From Roseovarius sp. (GTDB lineage: Bacteria > Pseudomonadota > Alphaproteobacteria > Rhodobacterales > Rhodobacteraceae), in the NCBI GenBank assembly GCA_021767845.1, contig JAASSQ010000002.1, positions 1-36,299 on the forward strand: DNA of 36,299 nucleotides, written 5' to 3'. The position numbers were made by a program, and so were the translations under genes. Under the pieces are notes generated by a model. The model did no database searches. It was not told the origin of the DNA and saw only the letters and a list, made by a program, of their open reading frames with translations. Below are positions 14,601-24,964 of the stretch, in pieces; within the stretch, counting starts at the first letter, position 1, and the number at the start of each line of letters is the position of its first letter.

Positions 14601-15460
14601 GCCGCACCTCCTGCGCGGGTCTTTGCGATGGCCGTGGCGCGCCGCGCCAGCACACCGGCCACGTGTTTGCGGTAATCCGCGGTGCCGCGCTTGTCGTCGA
14701 TCGGGTTGGCCGCGGCCGAGCAGGCCTGCGCCACGCGATCCAGCGTGGCCGCGTCGATGATTGACCCGGTCAGGATGTCGGCTGCCTCCTTGACCGCGAT
14801 CACCTTGGGCCCCACCGCGCCAAGCGCCACCCGCGCCGCGGTGCAGGTGCCTGCGGCGTCCAGTGTCAACGAGACTGCGCAACCCACCACCGCGATGTCC
14901 ATTTCGGTGCGCGGAATGAAACGCAGGTAGGCATCGCCCGACCGCGCCGGCCGCGCGGGCAGGAAGATCGAGGTGATGAACTCGTCCCGCCCAAGGCTGG
15001 TTTTTCCCGGCCCGTCCGGCACATCGAACACCGCCACATCCCGAACACCGTCGGGTCCGGCCACCCGCGCCACCGCGTCGGCGGCAACCAGTGCCGGAAC
15101 GCTGTCGGCGGCGGGCGAGGCGTTGCACAGGTTGCCCGCCATCGTGGCGCGGCCCTGGATCTGGGTCGATCCGATCAGGCCCACGGCCTCGACCACGCCC
15201 GGCCAGTCGCTGACCAGATCGGCGTTTTCGCTCATTTCCGCGCCCGGGACCGCCGCCCCGATCCGCCAGCCGCCGTCTTCGCGGGTGATCCGGCGCAGTT
15301 CGTCTATGCGCTTGATGTCAAGCACGCTGTCGGGTTCGGTCATGCCCGAGCGCAGACGCACCAGAAGATCGGTGCCGCCTGCCAAAACGCGGCATTCGCC
15401 GGTTCGAGACGCCAGAAGCTGCACGGCATCTTCAACGGTGTTGGGGGACAAATATTGCAT
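14597..15460 (-). CDS. FAD-binding subunit of molybdo-hydroxylase (CoxM/CutM-like)
   Basis: MQYLSPNTVEDAVQLLA...VLAGGTDLLVRLRSG, TMAGNLCNASPAADSVPAL. Confidence 0.92.
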   Translation of the reverse strand: MQYLSPNTVEDAVQLLASRTGECRVLAGGTDLLVRLRSGMTEPDSVLDIKRIDELRRITREDGGWRIGAAVPGAEMSENADLVSDWPGVVEAVGLIGSTQIQGRATMAGNLCNASPAADSVPALVAADAVARVAGPDGVRDVAVFDVPDGPGKTSLGRDEFITSIFLPARPARSGDAYLRFIPRTEMDIAVVGCAVSLTLDAAGTCTAARVALGAVGPKVIAVKEAADILTGSIIDAATLDRVAQACSAAANPIDDKRGTADYRKHVAGVLARRATAIAKTRAGGAA

Positions 15461-15647
15461 TGGCGCTTCCAGATTGCAGGTGGCTGGCCGCGGTCCCGCG
15501 ACCGGATCGTGTTGTCGCCCAAAGCGTAACCACTGCCGGGAGCGGACTCAATGACCGTTCCGACACGTTCTGTTGCCTCCGGCGACATCGCGCTGGCGCA
15601 TTTTTTGACCACATCCCGAATGCTGTCACAGTCATGTGGCGCAGTAG

Positions 15648-17504
15648 ATGGACCGGGCAGCCCGGTTGTTCTACCACTTGAAAGGAGATCGTCCGGCGCT
15701 TCGATACGTTTCGGTCGGTCCCGGCAAGACGGAACCAGGAGCCGCCCCAAAGGTGACGCAACAATCGAAACCCGGACTGTTCCAGGCCCGCCTGCATGAA
15801 TTGGTCGCGACGATCTATCCGCAGGAAGACTGCGAGGCGCTGTCGGCCAGGATCGTATCCGCCTTCTGGCCCGAAGGCACGCATCGGCGCAAACGCGCCC
15901 GAGCGCCCAGCAACGGGCTTTGGTCGGAAAGGGACGCGGTTCTGATCACCTACGGGGACACCATCCGCGACGGCAAACACAAGCCTCTGGACCTGTTGCA
16001 GGATTTCCTGGTCAACCATCTGCAAGGCGTGGTGAACGGCGTGCATATCCTGCCGTTCTTCCCGTTCAGCTCGGATGACGGGTTCGCCGTCACCGATTAC
16101 CGTGCCGTGAACTCCCAGCTTGGGGAGTGGGCCGATATCGAACGGATCGCAAGGCGCTTCCATCTGATGTCGGACCTTGTGCTGAACCATGTCTCGTCAC
16201 AGGGCGCGTGGTTCAATGCCTACCGGCAGGGACAATCCCCGTATGATCGCTTCTTTTACGAGGCCGATCCGAATGATGACCTGTCCAAGGTGGTGCGCCC
16301 CCGGACAACGCCGCTGCTGCAAAGGATCGAGACCCGGCAGGGTGTGCGCCATGTCTGGTGTACCTTCAGTCACGACCAGATCGACCTGAATTTCGCCAAT
16401 CCCGAGGTTCTGCTGGAAATGCTTCGCATCATCCGGCTGCATATCAAAAAGGGCGTGCGCATCCTGAGGCTGGATGCCGTGGCGTTCATCTGGAAAGAGG
16501 TCGGGACCAATTGCATCCACCTGCCGCAAACGCATGCCATCGTGCAGCTTTTGCGCCTGCTGTGTGATTATGCCACCGAAACCGTCGTTCTACTGACCGA
16601 AACCAACGTGCCGCGCAGCGAGAACCTGAGCTATTTCGGCAACCGAAACGAGGCACACGCGGTCTACAACTTCCCCCTGCCGCCGCTGATTTTGCATGCG
16701 ATGCAATCGGGAACCGCGCGATACCTGCATCGCTGGCAGGCCGCGATGCCCCCCGCGCAGCTTGGATGTGCCTATCTGAATTTCACGGCCAGCCATGATG
16801 GCATCGGGATGCGCCCGGCCGAGGGCGTCCTGCCGCCCGAGGAAAAGGCGCGCATGATCGAAACGGTTCAGGCGGCGGGCGGTCTGGTCTCGATGCGGGC
16901 GCTGCCCGATGGCAGGGAAGAACCCTACGAACTCAATTCATCGCTGTTCGATGCTCTGCGCCGCACCTTCAAGGGTGAAGACGCCCATCACATCGAACGG
17001 TTCTTTTGTTCGCAGACCATCGTGATGTCGCTCGAGGGAATACCGGCCTTCTACATCCATTCCCTGCTGGCCACCCGCAACGATCACGACGCCGTCACGC
17101 GGCGCGGCATGAAGCGGGCGATCAACCGTCACCGCTGGCACTATCCCGATCTGATGGAGCTTCTGCGCGACCCCGCCTCCGAGCAGTCGCAGGTGATGCG
17201 CGGCATGTCCGAACGCCTGCGGATCCGGTCACGCCAGCCTGCCTTTCATCCCAATGCCACCCAGTTCACGCTGACGCTGGATGACCGGTTGTTCGGCATC
17301 TGGCGGCAAAGCCTTGACCGCAACCAGTCGATCTTCGCCATCCACAATGTCAGCGATGAACCGGTGTCGGTCAGCCGCTCGGCGATCAACCTGATCGAGG
17401 ATGACCGCTGGTTCGATCTGCTGAGCGGGGAGGAAATCGTGCTTGGCGGTCCCGAAATCGTCTTCGGGCCCTATCAATGCCGCTGGATCTCCAACCGGGC
17501 CTGA
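15648..17504 (+). CDS. GH13_18-type sugar phosphorylase (sucrose phosphorylase-like; probable glucosylglycerate phosphorylase)
   Basis: GH13 elements: GVHILPFFPFSSDDGFAVTDY, RLDAVAFIWKE, LLTETNVPRSENLSYFGN, NFTASHDGIGMRPAEG. Glucosylglycerate assignment is from the adjacent GpgS/GpgP-like genes. Exact start uncertain. Confidence 0.8.
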   Translation: MDRAARLFYHLKGDRPALRYVSVGPGKTEPGAAPKVTQQSKPGLFQARLHELVATIYPQEDCEALSARIVSAFWPEGTHRRKRARAPSNGLWSERDAVLITYGDTIRDGKHKPLDLLQDFLVNHLQGVVNGVHILPFFPFSSDDGFAVTDYRAVNSQLGEWADIERIARRFHLMSDLVLNHVSSQGAWFNAYRQGQSPYDRFFYEADPNDDLSKVVRPRTTPLLQRIETRQGVRHVWCTFSHDQIDLNFANPEVLLEMLRIIRLHIKKGVRILRLDAVAFIWKEVGTNCIHLPQTHAIVQLLRLLCDYATETVVLLTETNVPRSENLSYFGNRNEAHAVYNFPLPPLILHAMQSGTARYLHRWQAAMPPAQLGCAYLNFTASHDGIGMRPAEGVLPPEEKARMIETVQAAGGLVSMRALPDGREEPYELNSSLFDALRRTFKGEDAHHIERFFCSQTIVMSLEGIPAFYIHSLLATRNDHDAVTRRGMKRAINRHRWHYPDLMELLRDPASEQSQVMRGMSERLRIRSRQPAFHPNATQFTLTLDDRLFGIWRQSLDRNQSIFAIHNVSDEPVSVSRSAINLIEDDRWFDLLSGEEIVLGGPEIVFGPYQCRWISNRA

Positions 17505-17510
17505 CCGCGG

Positions 17511-18731
17511 TCAGCGGAACCGGGCCTCGTCCTCGGATGCGGCCCGCCGGAGATCGGCCAGGAAATCCGGGTCGGCAGCATGCACGCGGTTCCACGTCGG
17601 GATGAAGGGGCTTTCGTTGGGATTTTCCAGGAAGACCTGGCCCGCGCGAATGATGTTCTCGGCGAAAAGCTCGACGGATTTTTCTTCCTTGTGACGGTCC
17701 ACGGCAAGGCCGTTCATCTTGGCGTCGTTGTAATAGCTTTCCAGCAGGTCCAGCGCCTGCCTGTAATAGGTGGCTTTCAGCGTGCGAAAAAGGTTCGGGG
17801 TAAACACCGTCCCGTCCGAGGCCAGCTTGCGGAACACCGCCTTGCAGATGTCGGTGGACATGCGGCTCAGTCCGCGGCTGGCATCCTCTGGCGACAGGTC
17901 TTGGTGCTTGTGGTCATAGGCGTCCGAGATATCCACCTGGCAGACCGCATGCGGCGCCAGGTTGCGCCACGCTTCGGACAGGACGCCGATCTCCAGCCCC
18001 CAGTCCGACGGGATGCGCAAATCCGGCAGGGTGGCCGTGCGCAGCGCGAATTCACCGGACAGCGGATAGCGGAAGCTGCGCAGGTAATCCAGGTAATCGC
18101 GGTCGCCCACCACCTTTTTCAGAGCGATCAGGAGCGGGCTGACCAGCAGGCGCGTCACCCGCCCGTTCAGCCGCTGGCCGTCGATGCGCGGATAGAACCC
18201 CTTGGCCATCTGGTAGGGAAAGGCCGGATGCGCCACCGGGTAGACAAGCCGGGCCAGCATCCCGCGGTCATAGGTCAGGATGTCACAATCATGAATCGCC
18301 ATGATCGCGCTGTCCGCGCAGGCGATCAAATAGCCCATGCAGCCCCAGACATTCTTGCCCTTGCCGGCCTCTTGCGGGGCCAGGCCAAGATGGTCCAGCC
18401 TAGAGCCCAGTTCCGTCATGCGCGGGCTGTCGTTCCAAAGCACGATGTGCTTCTGCGGCAGCCGCGCAAAAAACTCTCGTGCGTGGCGAAACTGCGCCTC
18501 GTTCGCCTGATCCAGGCCGATGATGATGCGGTGCAGATAGGGAACACTGGAAAGCTCGTCGAGGATATGCGGCAGGGCGGGCCCTTCGAGTTCGGAGTAG
18601 AGACACGGCAGGATCAACGAGATCTTGCGGCTCTCGGCAAAGGCGCTCAACTCGTAGGTCAGGTCGTCGAGGCTGCGGGTTCTGAGGTTGTGCAGCGTGG
18701 TGATGCTGCCGTTCTGATGAAAATCAGCCAT
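17511..18731 (-). CDS. Glucosyl-3-phosphoglycerate synthase-like glycosyltransferase (GT81)
   Basis: ISLILPCLYSELEGPALPHILDEL, IMAIHDCDILTYDRGMLARLVYPV, IPSDWGLEIGVLSEAWRNL resemble the GpgS/MpgS-type GT-A fold; neighbours fit. Confidence 0.8.
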   Translation of the reverse strand: MADFHQNGSITTLHNLRTRSLDDLTYELSAFAESRKISLILPCLYSELEGPALPHILDELSSVPYLHRIIIGLDQANEAQFRHAREFFARLPQKHIVLWNDSPRMTELGSRLDHLGLAPQEAGKGKNVWGCMGYLIACADSAIMAIHDCDILTYDRGMLARLVYPVAHPAFPYQMAKGFYPRIDGQRLNGRVTRLLVSPLLIALKKVVGDRDYLDYLRSFRYPLSGEFALRTATLPDLRIPSDWGLEIGVLSEAWRNLAPHAVCQVDISDAYDHKHQDLSPEDASRGLSRMSTDICKAVFRKLASDGTVFTPNLFRTLKATYYRQALDLLESYYNDAKMNGLAVDRHKEEKSVELFAENIIRAGQVFLENPNESPFIPTWNRVHAADPDFLADLRRAASEDEARFR

Positions 18732-19518
18732 CGTGTTTCATGCCCTCGATCAACCCCAGTTCGGTCAGACGCGCCACGACGGCCTGCGCCCACCCTTGCG
18801 GGCCTTCCAGCGTGCTCCGCCGGATTTGTCCGGTGTCTTCTCCGGGCAGCCGGGGAAGGGGCGGGGACTGGCGGTTCTTAACAATCACGCCGATCTCGGC
18901 GCTTTGCAACATTTCAAGGTCGTTGGGCGCATCGCCAAGTGCCATGGTGTGGCGTGGCCTAAAGGCGGCAATGATCTCGGCCATGCGGTCCGCCTTGCTG
19001 CCGCCAAGCGACAGCGTCAGGAAACGCCCGCCGCTGCGCACATGCAAACCGGCGGCTTGGGCGCGGTCCAGAAACCTGTGCAGGCCTTCTTCCGTTCCGG
19101 TCCAAAGGCCCGGTTCGCTGAACAGTCGTTGCTGGGCGAGGGCGGCACCGGCGTGGGGCAGTCCGGTAAGGCGGGCAATTTCCTCCTCGCTCATGTCGCC
19201 GAAGCCGCGAAACCCCGAGGGCAACCCGCCAAGACGTGCCCGGATTTCGGCGTATTGCGTGTCGGTCTGCGGGATACCCTGACCGGGTGGCAACAGGCCG
19301 CCGCCGTTCTCGACGATGGCGGGCCAGTCGGCGAATCCCATCTCGTCGCGCAGCGGCGCGACCTCCGCGGCGGTCTTGCTCGAGGCCAGCACCAGCCCCA
19401 CGCCAAGATTTTGCAGACGGGCCAGCACGGGGGCCGCCGCCGCCCAGGAATAGCTGTTGTGATCCAGCAACGTGCCATCCAGATCGGAAAACACGATGAT
19501 GTCCGGTGCGTCTCGCAT
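18724..19518 (-). CDS. HAD-superfamily mannosyl-/glucosyl-3-phosphoglycerate phosphatase-like
   Basis: FSDLDGTLLDHNSYSW, LASSKTAAEVAPLRDEMG, SLGGSKADRMAEII, ALGDAPNDLEMLQ; start/stop overlap with the GpgS-like gene. Confidence 0.85.
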   Translation of the reverse strand: MRDAPDIIVFSDLDGTLLDHNSYSWAAAAPVLARLQNLGVGLVLASSKTAAEVAPLRDEMGFADWPAIVENGGGLLPPGQGIPQTDTQYAEIRARLGGLPSGFRGFGDMSEEEIARLTGLPHAGAALAQQRLFSEPGLWTGTEEGLHRFLDRAQAAGLHVRSGGRFLTLSLGGSKADRMAEIIAAFRPRHTMALGDAPNDLEMLQSAEIGVIVKNRQSPPLPRLPGEDTGQIRRSTLEGPQGWAQAVVARLTELGLIEGMKHDG

Positions 19519-19665
19519 GGCAAAAGCATAGACCGGTCCCCCGCCGGGGGCGAGGCGCGCAGCGTCGCAGGCACCAAGCGCACGCCGGACGCTTGCCCTG
19601 CCGCCTGCTTGCAGACCTTCCGCTTGACGTCGATAGCTGCTTGAAATAACTCTCGGCATGGCCGA

Positions 19666-19739
19666 GCGGGCATGGTGAAATGGTATCACACGAGCCTTCC
19701 AAGCTCTTGGTGCGGGTTCGATTCCCGCTGCCCGCTCCA
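19666..19739 (+). tRNA. tRNA-Gly(UCC)
   Basis: Acceptor GCGGGCA/TGCCCGC, anticodon arm GAGC-CTTCCAA-GCTC, T arm GCGGG-TTCGATT-CCCGC, encoded CCA. Confidence 0.93.
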
Positions 19740-19857
19740 CCTCCCGTTCCCCGGCACACCGTGTGCGACGTTTCAGGGTGTGCGACGATTCAGGCCTCTT
19801 GACCCCGGCGGCCTGCGCGGCCAAGAAACATGCCCGGACAGGTTAAGGGAACGGACC

Positions 19858-21654
19858 ATGGTGCGCAAAGCCGAGAACGGCGCCGATATGCTGGATCGCG
19901 AGAAGTCCAAGGACGTGGGCGCGCTCGCCGAATTGTGGCCGTTCGTCAAGCCTTATAAGATGCTCGCCGGCGCCGCCGTTCTGGCGCTGGTTCTGACAGC
20001 GGCCGTCTCGCTGATCCTGCCCATGGCGGTGCGCCGTGTGGTGGACAATTTCGGCGCCAAGGACAGCCATATCCTGGACCTGTATTTCATGGCAGCCCTC
20101 GGGATTGCCGGCCTGCTGGCGATCGGGACGGGCCTGCGCTATGCGCTGGTGACCCGGTTGGGCGAACGGGTCGTGGCCGACATCCGCAAGGCGGTTTTCG
20201 GCCGCGTGATCGGGATGAGCCCGGCGTTCTTTGAAAAAATCATGACCGGCGAGGTCCTGAGCCGGATCACCACCGACACCACGCTGATCCTGTCGGTGAT
20301 CGGCTCCTCGATCTCGATCGCGCTGCGCAATTTCCTGATCTTCGTGGGCGGGCTTGCGCTGATGCTCATCACCTCGGCCAAGCTGACGGGCATGGTGCTG
20401 CTGCTGGTGCCGCTGGTGGTGGTCCCGATCCTGACGATGGGGCGCAAGCTGCGCAAGCTCAGCCGCGAAAACCAGGACTGGATCGCCAACAGCTCCGGCA
20501 ATGCCTCCGAGGCGCTGCAATCTGTGCAGACGGTGCAGGCCTTCACCCACGAAGCCGCCAGCCGTGGCCGCTTTTCCGACGTGACCGAGGAAAGCTTCGA
20601 TGCTGCCCGCCGGCGGATCACCACGCGGGCCGCGATGACGGTGATCGTGATTTTCCTGGTCTTTACCGGGATTGTCGGGGTGCTCTGGATCGGGGCCAAC
20701 GACGTCCGCGCAGGCGAGATGACGGCCGGCACCCTCGTGCAGTTCGTCATCTACTCGGTGATGGTGGCCGGCGCCGTCGCCGCCCTGTCGGAAATCTATG
20801 GCGAGCTTCAGCGCGCCGCCGGCGCGACCGAACGCCTGGTCGAATTGCTGCGCGCCGAGGATCAGGTGCGCGACCCGGCCAACCCCGTGGCCCTGCCGCG
20901 CCCGGTGCGCGGCGAGATCGTGTTCGACAACGTGCGCTTTTCCTATCCGTCGCGGCCCGACACCCCCGCTTTGGACGGGTTCGACCTGTCCGTCGCGCCA
21001 GGGGAAACCGTGGCGCTTGTCGGGCCGTCGGGGGCGGGCAAGACCAGCGTGATCCAGATGATCCAGCGGTTCTACGATCCCGAGGCGGGCCGCGTGATGC
21101 TGGACGGCATTTCCTTGGCCGACATGGCGCGGCAGGATTTCCGCAAGGAACTGGCGCTGGTGCCGCAGGATCCGGTGATCTTCGCCGCCTCGGCCCGTGA
21201 CAATATCCGTTTCGGTCGGCTCGACGCCTCGGATGCCGAGGTCGAGGCCGCTGCCCGCGCTGCGGCCGCGCATGACTTCATCACCGCTCTGCCCGAGGGC
21301 TATGACACCTATGTCGGCGAACGCGGCGTGATGCTGTCTGGCGGGCAGAAACAGCGCATCGCGATCGCCCGCGCGATCCTGCGCGATGCGCCGGTTTTGC
21401 TGCTGGACGAGGCGACATCGGCGCTCGATGCCGAAAGCGAACGCGCGGTCCAGTCGGCGGTCGAGGCGATGGCCCGCACCCGCACGACGATCATTGTCGC
21501 ACATCGTCTGGCGACTGTGAAAAAGGCCGACCGCATCATCGTGATGGACCAGGGGCGCATCGTCTCGCAGGGCACGCACGAGGCGCTGGTAGCCGAAGAC
21601 GGGCTTTACGCACGGCTGGCGCGACTGCAGTTCACCGACGGCCAGGCCGCCTGA
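19858..21654 (+). CDS. ABC transporter, fused permease and ATPase (MsbA-like exporter)
   Basis: Six-TM N-terminal domain, Walker A GPSGAGKTS, signature LSGGQKQRIAIARAI, Walker B VLLLDEATSALD. Confidence 0.93.
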   Translation: MVRKAENGADMLDREKSKDVGALAELWPFVKPYKMLAGAAVLALVLTAAVSLILPMAVRRVVDNFGAKDSHILDLYFMAALGIAGLLAIGTGLRYALVTRLGERVVADIRKAVFGRVIGMSPAFFEKIMTGEVLSRITTDTTLILSVIGSSISIALRNFLIFVGGLALMLITSAKLTGMVLLLVPLVVVPILTMGRKLRKLSRENQDWIANSSGNASEALQSVQTVQAFTHEAASRGRFSDVTEESFDAARRRITTRAAMTVIVIFLVFTGIVGVLWIGANDVRAGEMTAGTLVQFVIYSVMVAGAVAALSEIYGELQRAAGATERLVELLRAEDQVRDPANPVALPRPVRGEIVFDNVRFSYPSRPDTPALDGFDLSVAPGETVALVGPSGAGKTSVIQMIQRFYDPEAGRVMLDGISLADMARQDFRKELALVPQDPVIFAASARDNIRFGRLDASDAEVEAAARAAAAHDFITALPEGYDTYVGERGVMLSGGQKQRIAIARAILRDAPVLLLDEATSALDAESERAVQSAVEAMARTRTTIIVAHRLATVKKADRIIVMDQGRIVSQGTHEALVAEDGLYARLARLQFTDGQAA

Positions 21655-21697
21655 GTCACCCACGGCCATCGCGTCATCGCTTGCCGGAGGATTAGCT

Positions 21698-22582
21698 ATG
21701 AAAATCGCCACGGCCGCCTATCCGCTCGATCCCGTCACGACCTGGAAAGCCTACGCGGAAAAGCTGCGGGCCTGGGTTGCCGAAGCGGCGGGGCAGGGGG
21801 CCGAACTGCTGCTGTTCCCCGAATACGCCGCGATGGAACTGGCCATGCTCGACGGCCCCGAGGCGGCGGGCGATCTGGAACGCTCGCTCGAAGCAGTGTC
21901 CCGCCATATCCCCGATGCCGACCAGCTGCATTCCGATCTGGCCGCCGAATTCGGCGTTCATATCTGTGCGGCCTCCGCGCCGGTTTTCGATGCGGGGACG
22001 GGGCCACGCCCGGTGAACCGCGCGCGGTTCTTCACGCCACAGGGCGGGGTTGGCGTGCAGGACAAGCAAATCATGACCCGTTTCGAGCGCGAGGAATGGG
22101 ATGTCGTGCCCGGCGGGCCGCTGCGCGTGTTCGACACGGCATTGGGGCGGATCGGCATCCTGATCTGTTATGACGCCGAGTTCCCGCTTCTGGGTCGCGC
22201 CCTCTCTGACGCCGACGTGATCCTTGTGCCCTCCGCGACCGAGGCACAGGCAGGCTATTCGCGGGTGCGGATCGGGGCCATGTCCCGCGCGTTGGAGAAC
22301 CAGTGCGTCACCGTCATGGCCTCGACCGTTGGGGATGCGGCCTGGTGCCCGGCCGTGGACGAAAATACCGGGATGGGGGGCGTGTTCGGCCCGCCGGATA
22401 CCGGCTTCCCGCAGACCGGCATCATCGCCGAAGGCCGCCTGAACGCGCCCGGCTGGACCTTTGCTGAGATCGATTCGGCCGCGATCGCGCATGTTCGCGC
22501 CGAAGGTGTCGTGCTCAACCGCACCCATTGGGGCGAACAGCACCCCCGCGCCGCGAAAGCCACAAACCAGCGGCTGACGTGA
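21698..22582 (+). CDS. Carbon-nitrogen (nitrilase-family) hydrolase
   Basis: Catalytic triad context: E in [12 protein letters not shown] in [14 protein letters not shown] in [18 protein letters not shown]. Confidence 0.9.
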   Translation: MKIATAAYPLDPVTTWKAYAEKLRAWVAEAAGQGAELLLFPEYAAMELAMLDGPEAAGDLERSLEAVSRHIPDADQLHSDLAAEFGVHICAASAPVFDAGTGPRPVNRARFFTPQGGVGVQDKQIMTRFEREEWDVVPGGPLRVFDTALGRIGILICYDAEFPLLGRALSDADVILVPSATEAQAGYSRVRIGAMSRALENQCVTVMASTVGDAAWCPAVDENTGMGGVFGPPDTGFPQTGIIAEGRLNAPGWTFAEIDSAAIAHVRAEGVVLNRTHWGEQHPRAAKATNQRLT

Positions 22583-22664
22583 TTATCTGCTTGAAAAACA
22601 CGGCGAATGGTCCCATTTAAGGCGCGGTCCACGCATCGGTGGATCGCGAAACAAAGGAGACATC

Positions 22665-22883
22665 ATGGCCAAGGAAGATACGCTCGAATTTCCCGGTGTC
22701 GTGAAGGAACTCCTGCCCAACGCGACGTTCCGGGTCGAGCTTGACAACGGCCATGAGATCATCGCGCACACGGCAGGCAAGATGCGCAAGAACCGCATCC
22801 GTGTTCTGGCCGGCGACCGGGTTCAGGTGGAAATGACCCCTTACGATCTGACCAAGGGTCGGATCAATTACCGCTTCAAGTAA
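22665..22883 (+). CDS. infA: Translation initiation factor IF-1
   Basis: [72 protein letters not shown]. Confidence 0.98.
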   Translation: MAKEDTLEFPGVVKELLPNATFRVELDNGHEIIAHTAGKMRKNRIRVLAGDRVQVEMTPYDLTKGRINYRFK

Positions 22884-22895
22884 GCGCCTTTCCGA

Positions 22896-23474
22896 ATGCG
22901 TTTGATCCTCGGATCGGGCAGCCCGCGCCGGCGGGATCTGCTGACGCAGATCGGTGTCGTGGCGGATGACATCCGCCCGCCGGAAATCGACGAAACACCC
23001 CACGACCACGAACTGCCGCGCCCTTATTGCGTGCGCATGGCCCGCGAAAAGGCCCGCGCCGTCATGGCCGGGCCCGATGATGTGGTGCTGTCGGCCGATA
23101 CCACGGTCGCGCTTGGCCGCCGTATCCTGGGCAAACCGGCGGATGCGGACGAGGCTGCGCAATTCCTGCGTGCCATGTCGGGCCGGCGGCACAAGGTCAT
23201 TACCGCCGTGGCCGTCCGGCGCGGCGACCGGATCTGGGAACGGGACGTTGTCACGACCGTCAAGATGAAACGCCTGTCGCGGCAAGAGCTTGACGCCTAC
23301 CTTGCCACGGACGATTGGCAGGGCAAGGCCGGCGGATATGGTATCCAGGGGCCGGCCGGCGCGTTGATCCCGTGGATCCAGGGCTCTTTCACCGCCGTTG
23401 TCGGCCTGCCCCTGTGCGAAGCGGCGGGCCTGTTGCAGGCGGCGGGCTATCCCGTTTTCCGGGGGGCATCATGA
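22896..23474 (+). CDS. maf: Maf-like nucleotide pyrophosphatase
   Basis: [53 protein letters not shown]. Confidence 0.94.
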   Translation: MRLILGSGSPRRRDLLTQIGVVADDIRPPEIDETPHDHELPRPYCVRMAREKARAVMAGPDDVVLSADTTVALGRRILGKPADADEAAQFLRAMSGRRHKVITAVAVRRGDRIWERDVVTTVKMKRLSRQELDAYLATDDWQGKAGGYGIQGPAGALIPWIQGSFTAVVGLPLCEAAGLLQAAGYPVFRGAS

Positions 23475-24496
23475 AAGGACGTCTGATCGCGCTCGATCAC
23501 CTGAACGGCCACGAGGCTGCGGCGCTCCTCGTAGATGGCCGGCTCGAGGATCTGTTTCTCGACAGCGATGCGCCACGTCCCGGCGCGATCTACCGCGCCA
23601 TTGCCGACCGGCCGGTCAAGGGGCAAGGCGGGATGTTCCTGCGCACGCCGGACGGGCCGGCCTTCCTGCGTCAGGTCAAGGGGCTCGCGCCCGGTCAGCC
23701 GCTTCTCGTGCAGGTAACGGGATACCCCGAGCCGGGCAAGGCGCTGCCGGTCACCTCGAAGCTGCTGTTCAAGAGCCGTTACGCCATCGTCACGCCGGAG
23801 GCGCCGGGGTTGAACGTGTCGCGCAGCATCTGCGACGACGACCGCCGCGATGCGCTTCTGGCCGTGGCCCATGCGGAAATGGGCGAGGCCGGGATGGGCC
23901 TGATCCTGCGGTCGTCATGCGCCGAAGCGCCGGAGGACGAAATCGCCGAGGATATTCGCGCCATGCACGCTCTTGCATTGGCGGTGACAGGAGATGCCGC
24001 AGGCGCCACGCCCGAGAAACTGACTGAAGGCGACGGCCCGCATGCGCTGGCCTGGCGCGAATGGACCGCCCCTGCCGAGATCGACACGGGCCATGGCAGC
24101 TTCGCGAGCCATGCCGTGCTGGACGCGATCGACGAGTTGCGCGTGCCCGACTCCCCCCTGCCTGGCGGGGCGTCGATGGCGGTCGAGCGCACGCGCGCGC
24201 TGGTCGCGGTGGACGTGAACACCGGGGGCGACACCTCGCCCGCGGCGGGCCTCAAGGCGAACATGGCCGCTGCCCGCGACCTGCCACGGCAGCTGCGCCT
24301 GCGGGGGCTTGGTGGCCAGGTGGTGATCGACCTTGCGCCGATGCCGAAAAAGGAACGCAGGCAGTTTGAAATCACGCTGAGGGCCGCATTCCGAGCCGAT
24401 ATCGTGGAAACTGCCCTTGTCGGATGGACGCCCCTGGGCCATTTCGAATTGCAACGCAAACGTGACAGGATCGCCCTGAGCGAGGTGACGACATGA
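23471..24496 (+). CDS. Ribonuclease E/G family protein
   Basis: [10 protein letters not shown]...[31 protein letters not shown]...; start at [19 protein letters not shown] overlapping the maf stop. Confidence 0.9.
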   Translation: MKGRLIALDHLNGHEAAALLVDGRLEDLFLDSDAPRPGAIYRAIADRPVKGQGGMFLRTPDGPAFLRQVKGLAPGQPLLVQVTGYPEPGKALPVTSKLLFKSRYAIVTPEAPGLNVSRSICDDDRRDALLAVAHAEMGEAGMGLILRSSCAEAPEDEIAEDIRAMHALALAVTGDAAGATPEKLTEGDGPHALAWREWTAPAEIDTGHGSFASHAVLDAIDELRVPDSPLPGGASMAVERTRALVAVDVNTGGDTSPAAGLKANMAAARDLPRQLRLRGLGGQVVIDLAPMPKKERRQFEITLRAAFRADIVETALVGWTPLGHFELQRKRDRIALSEVTT

Positions 24497-24675
24497 GCTG
24501 CCCGATCTGCCAAAAAGACACCGACCCGCGCTTTCGCCCGTTCTGCTCGAAACGCTGTGCCGATGTCGATCTGGGCAAGTGGCTAAGTGGCGATTACGCC
24601 GTGCCCTCGCGCGACCCCGAGGACATCGAGCGCGCGCTCGACGAGGCGGAACAACAGCGCGCCAAACCGCACTGA
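24493..24675 (+). CDS. yacG: YacG-family zinc-binding DNA gyrase inhibitor
   Basis: CPICQKDTDPRFRPFCSKRCADVDLGKWLSGDYAVPS, four-Cys zinc site; 4-bp overlap with RNase gene. Confidence 0.93.
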   Translation: MSCPICQKDTDPRFRPFCSKRCADVDLGKWLSGDYAVPSRDPEDIERALDEAEQQRAKPH

Positions 24676-24754
24676 AAAATTTGCGCGATCCCTCTGGACA
24701 CCACCTTCCCGCTCGCCTAAACCACCCGCACCCGAACGCATCCGCGTTCCCCGT

Positions 24755-24829
24755 GCCCGGGTAGCTCAGGGGTAGAGCAGTGGATTGAAAATCCTCGTGT
24801 CGGTGGTTCGATTCCGCCCCCGGGCACCA
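24755..24829 (+). tRNA. tRNA-Phe(GAA), island integration site
   Basis: Acceptor GCCCGGG/CCCGGGC, anticodon loop TTGAAAA, T arm GGTGG-TTCGATT-CCGCC, encoded CCA. Confidence 0.93.
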
Positions 24830-24830
24830 C
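24814..24830 (+). repeat. att direct repeat, tRNA-proximal copy
   Basis: CCGCCCCCGGGCACCAC, identical to 34092-34108. Confidence 0.92.
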
Positions 24831-24964
24831 TACAACTTCCGAGATAGTCCAGAAAAGTCCTAAAGGTCTGTTAAATCAGTGGTTTCCGCTATTGGTTGTC
24901 CAGCGCGTTCCGCGTTTGTCCGCCTCAAGCCATGAAAGTTGGGGGTAGAATGCGGGGTGCTTAA

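Noticed and set aside
19843-21711. 622-aa minus-strand ORF opposite the ABC transporter
   Set aside because: Shadow ORF of a clearly identified ABC gene; His/Arg/Asp-rich, no domain signature.
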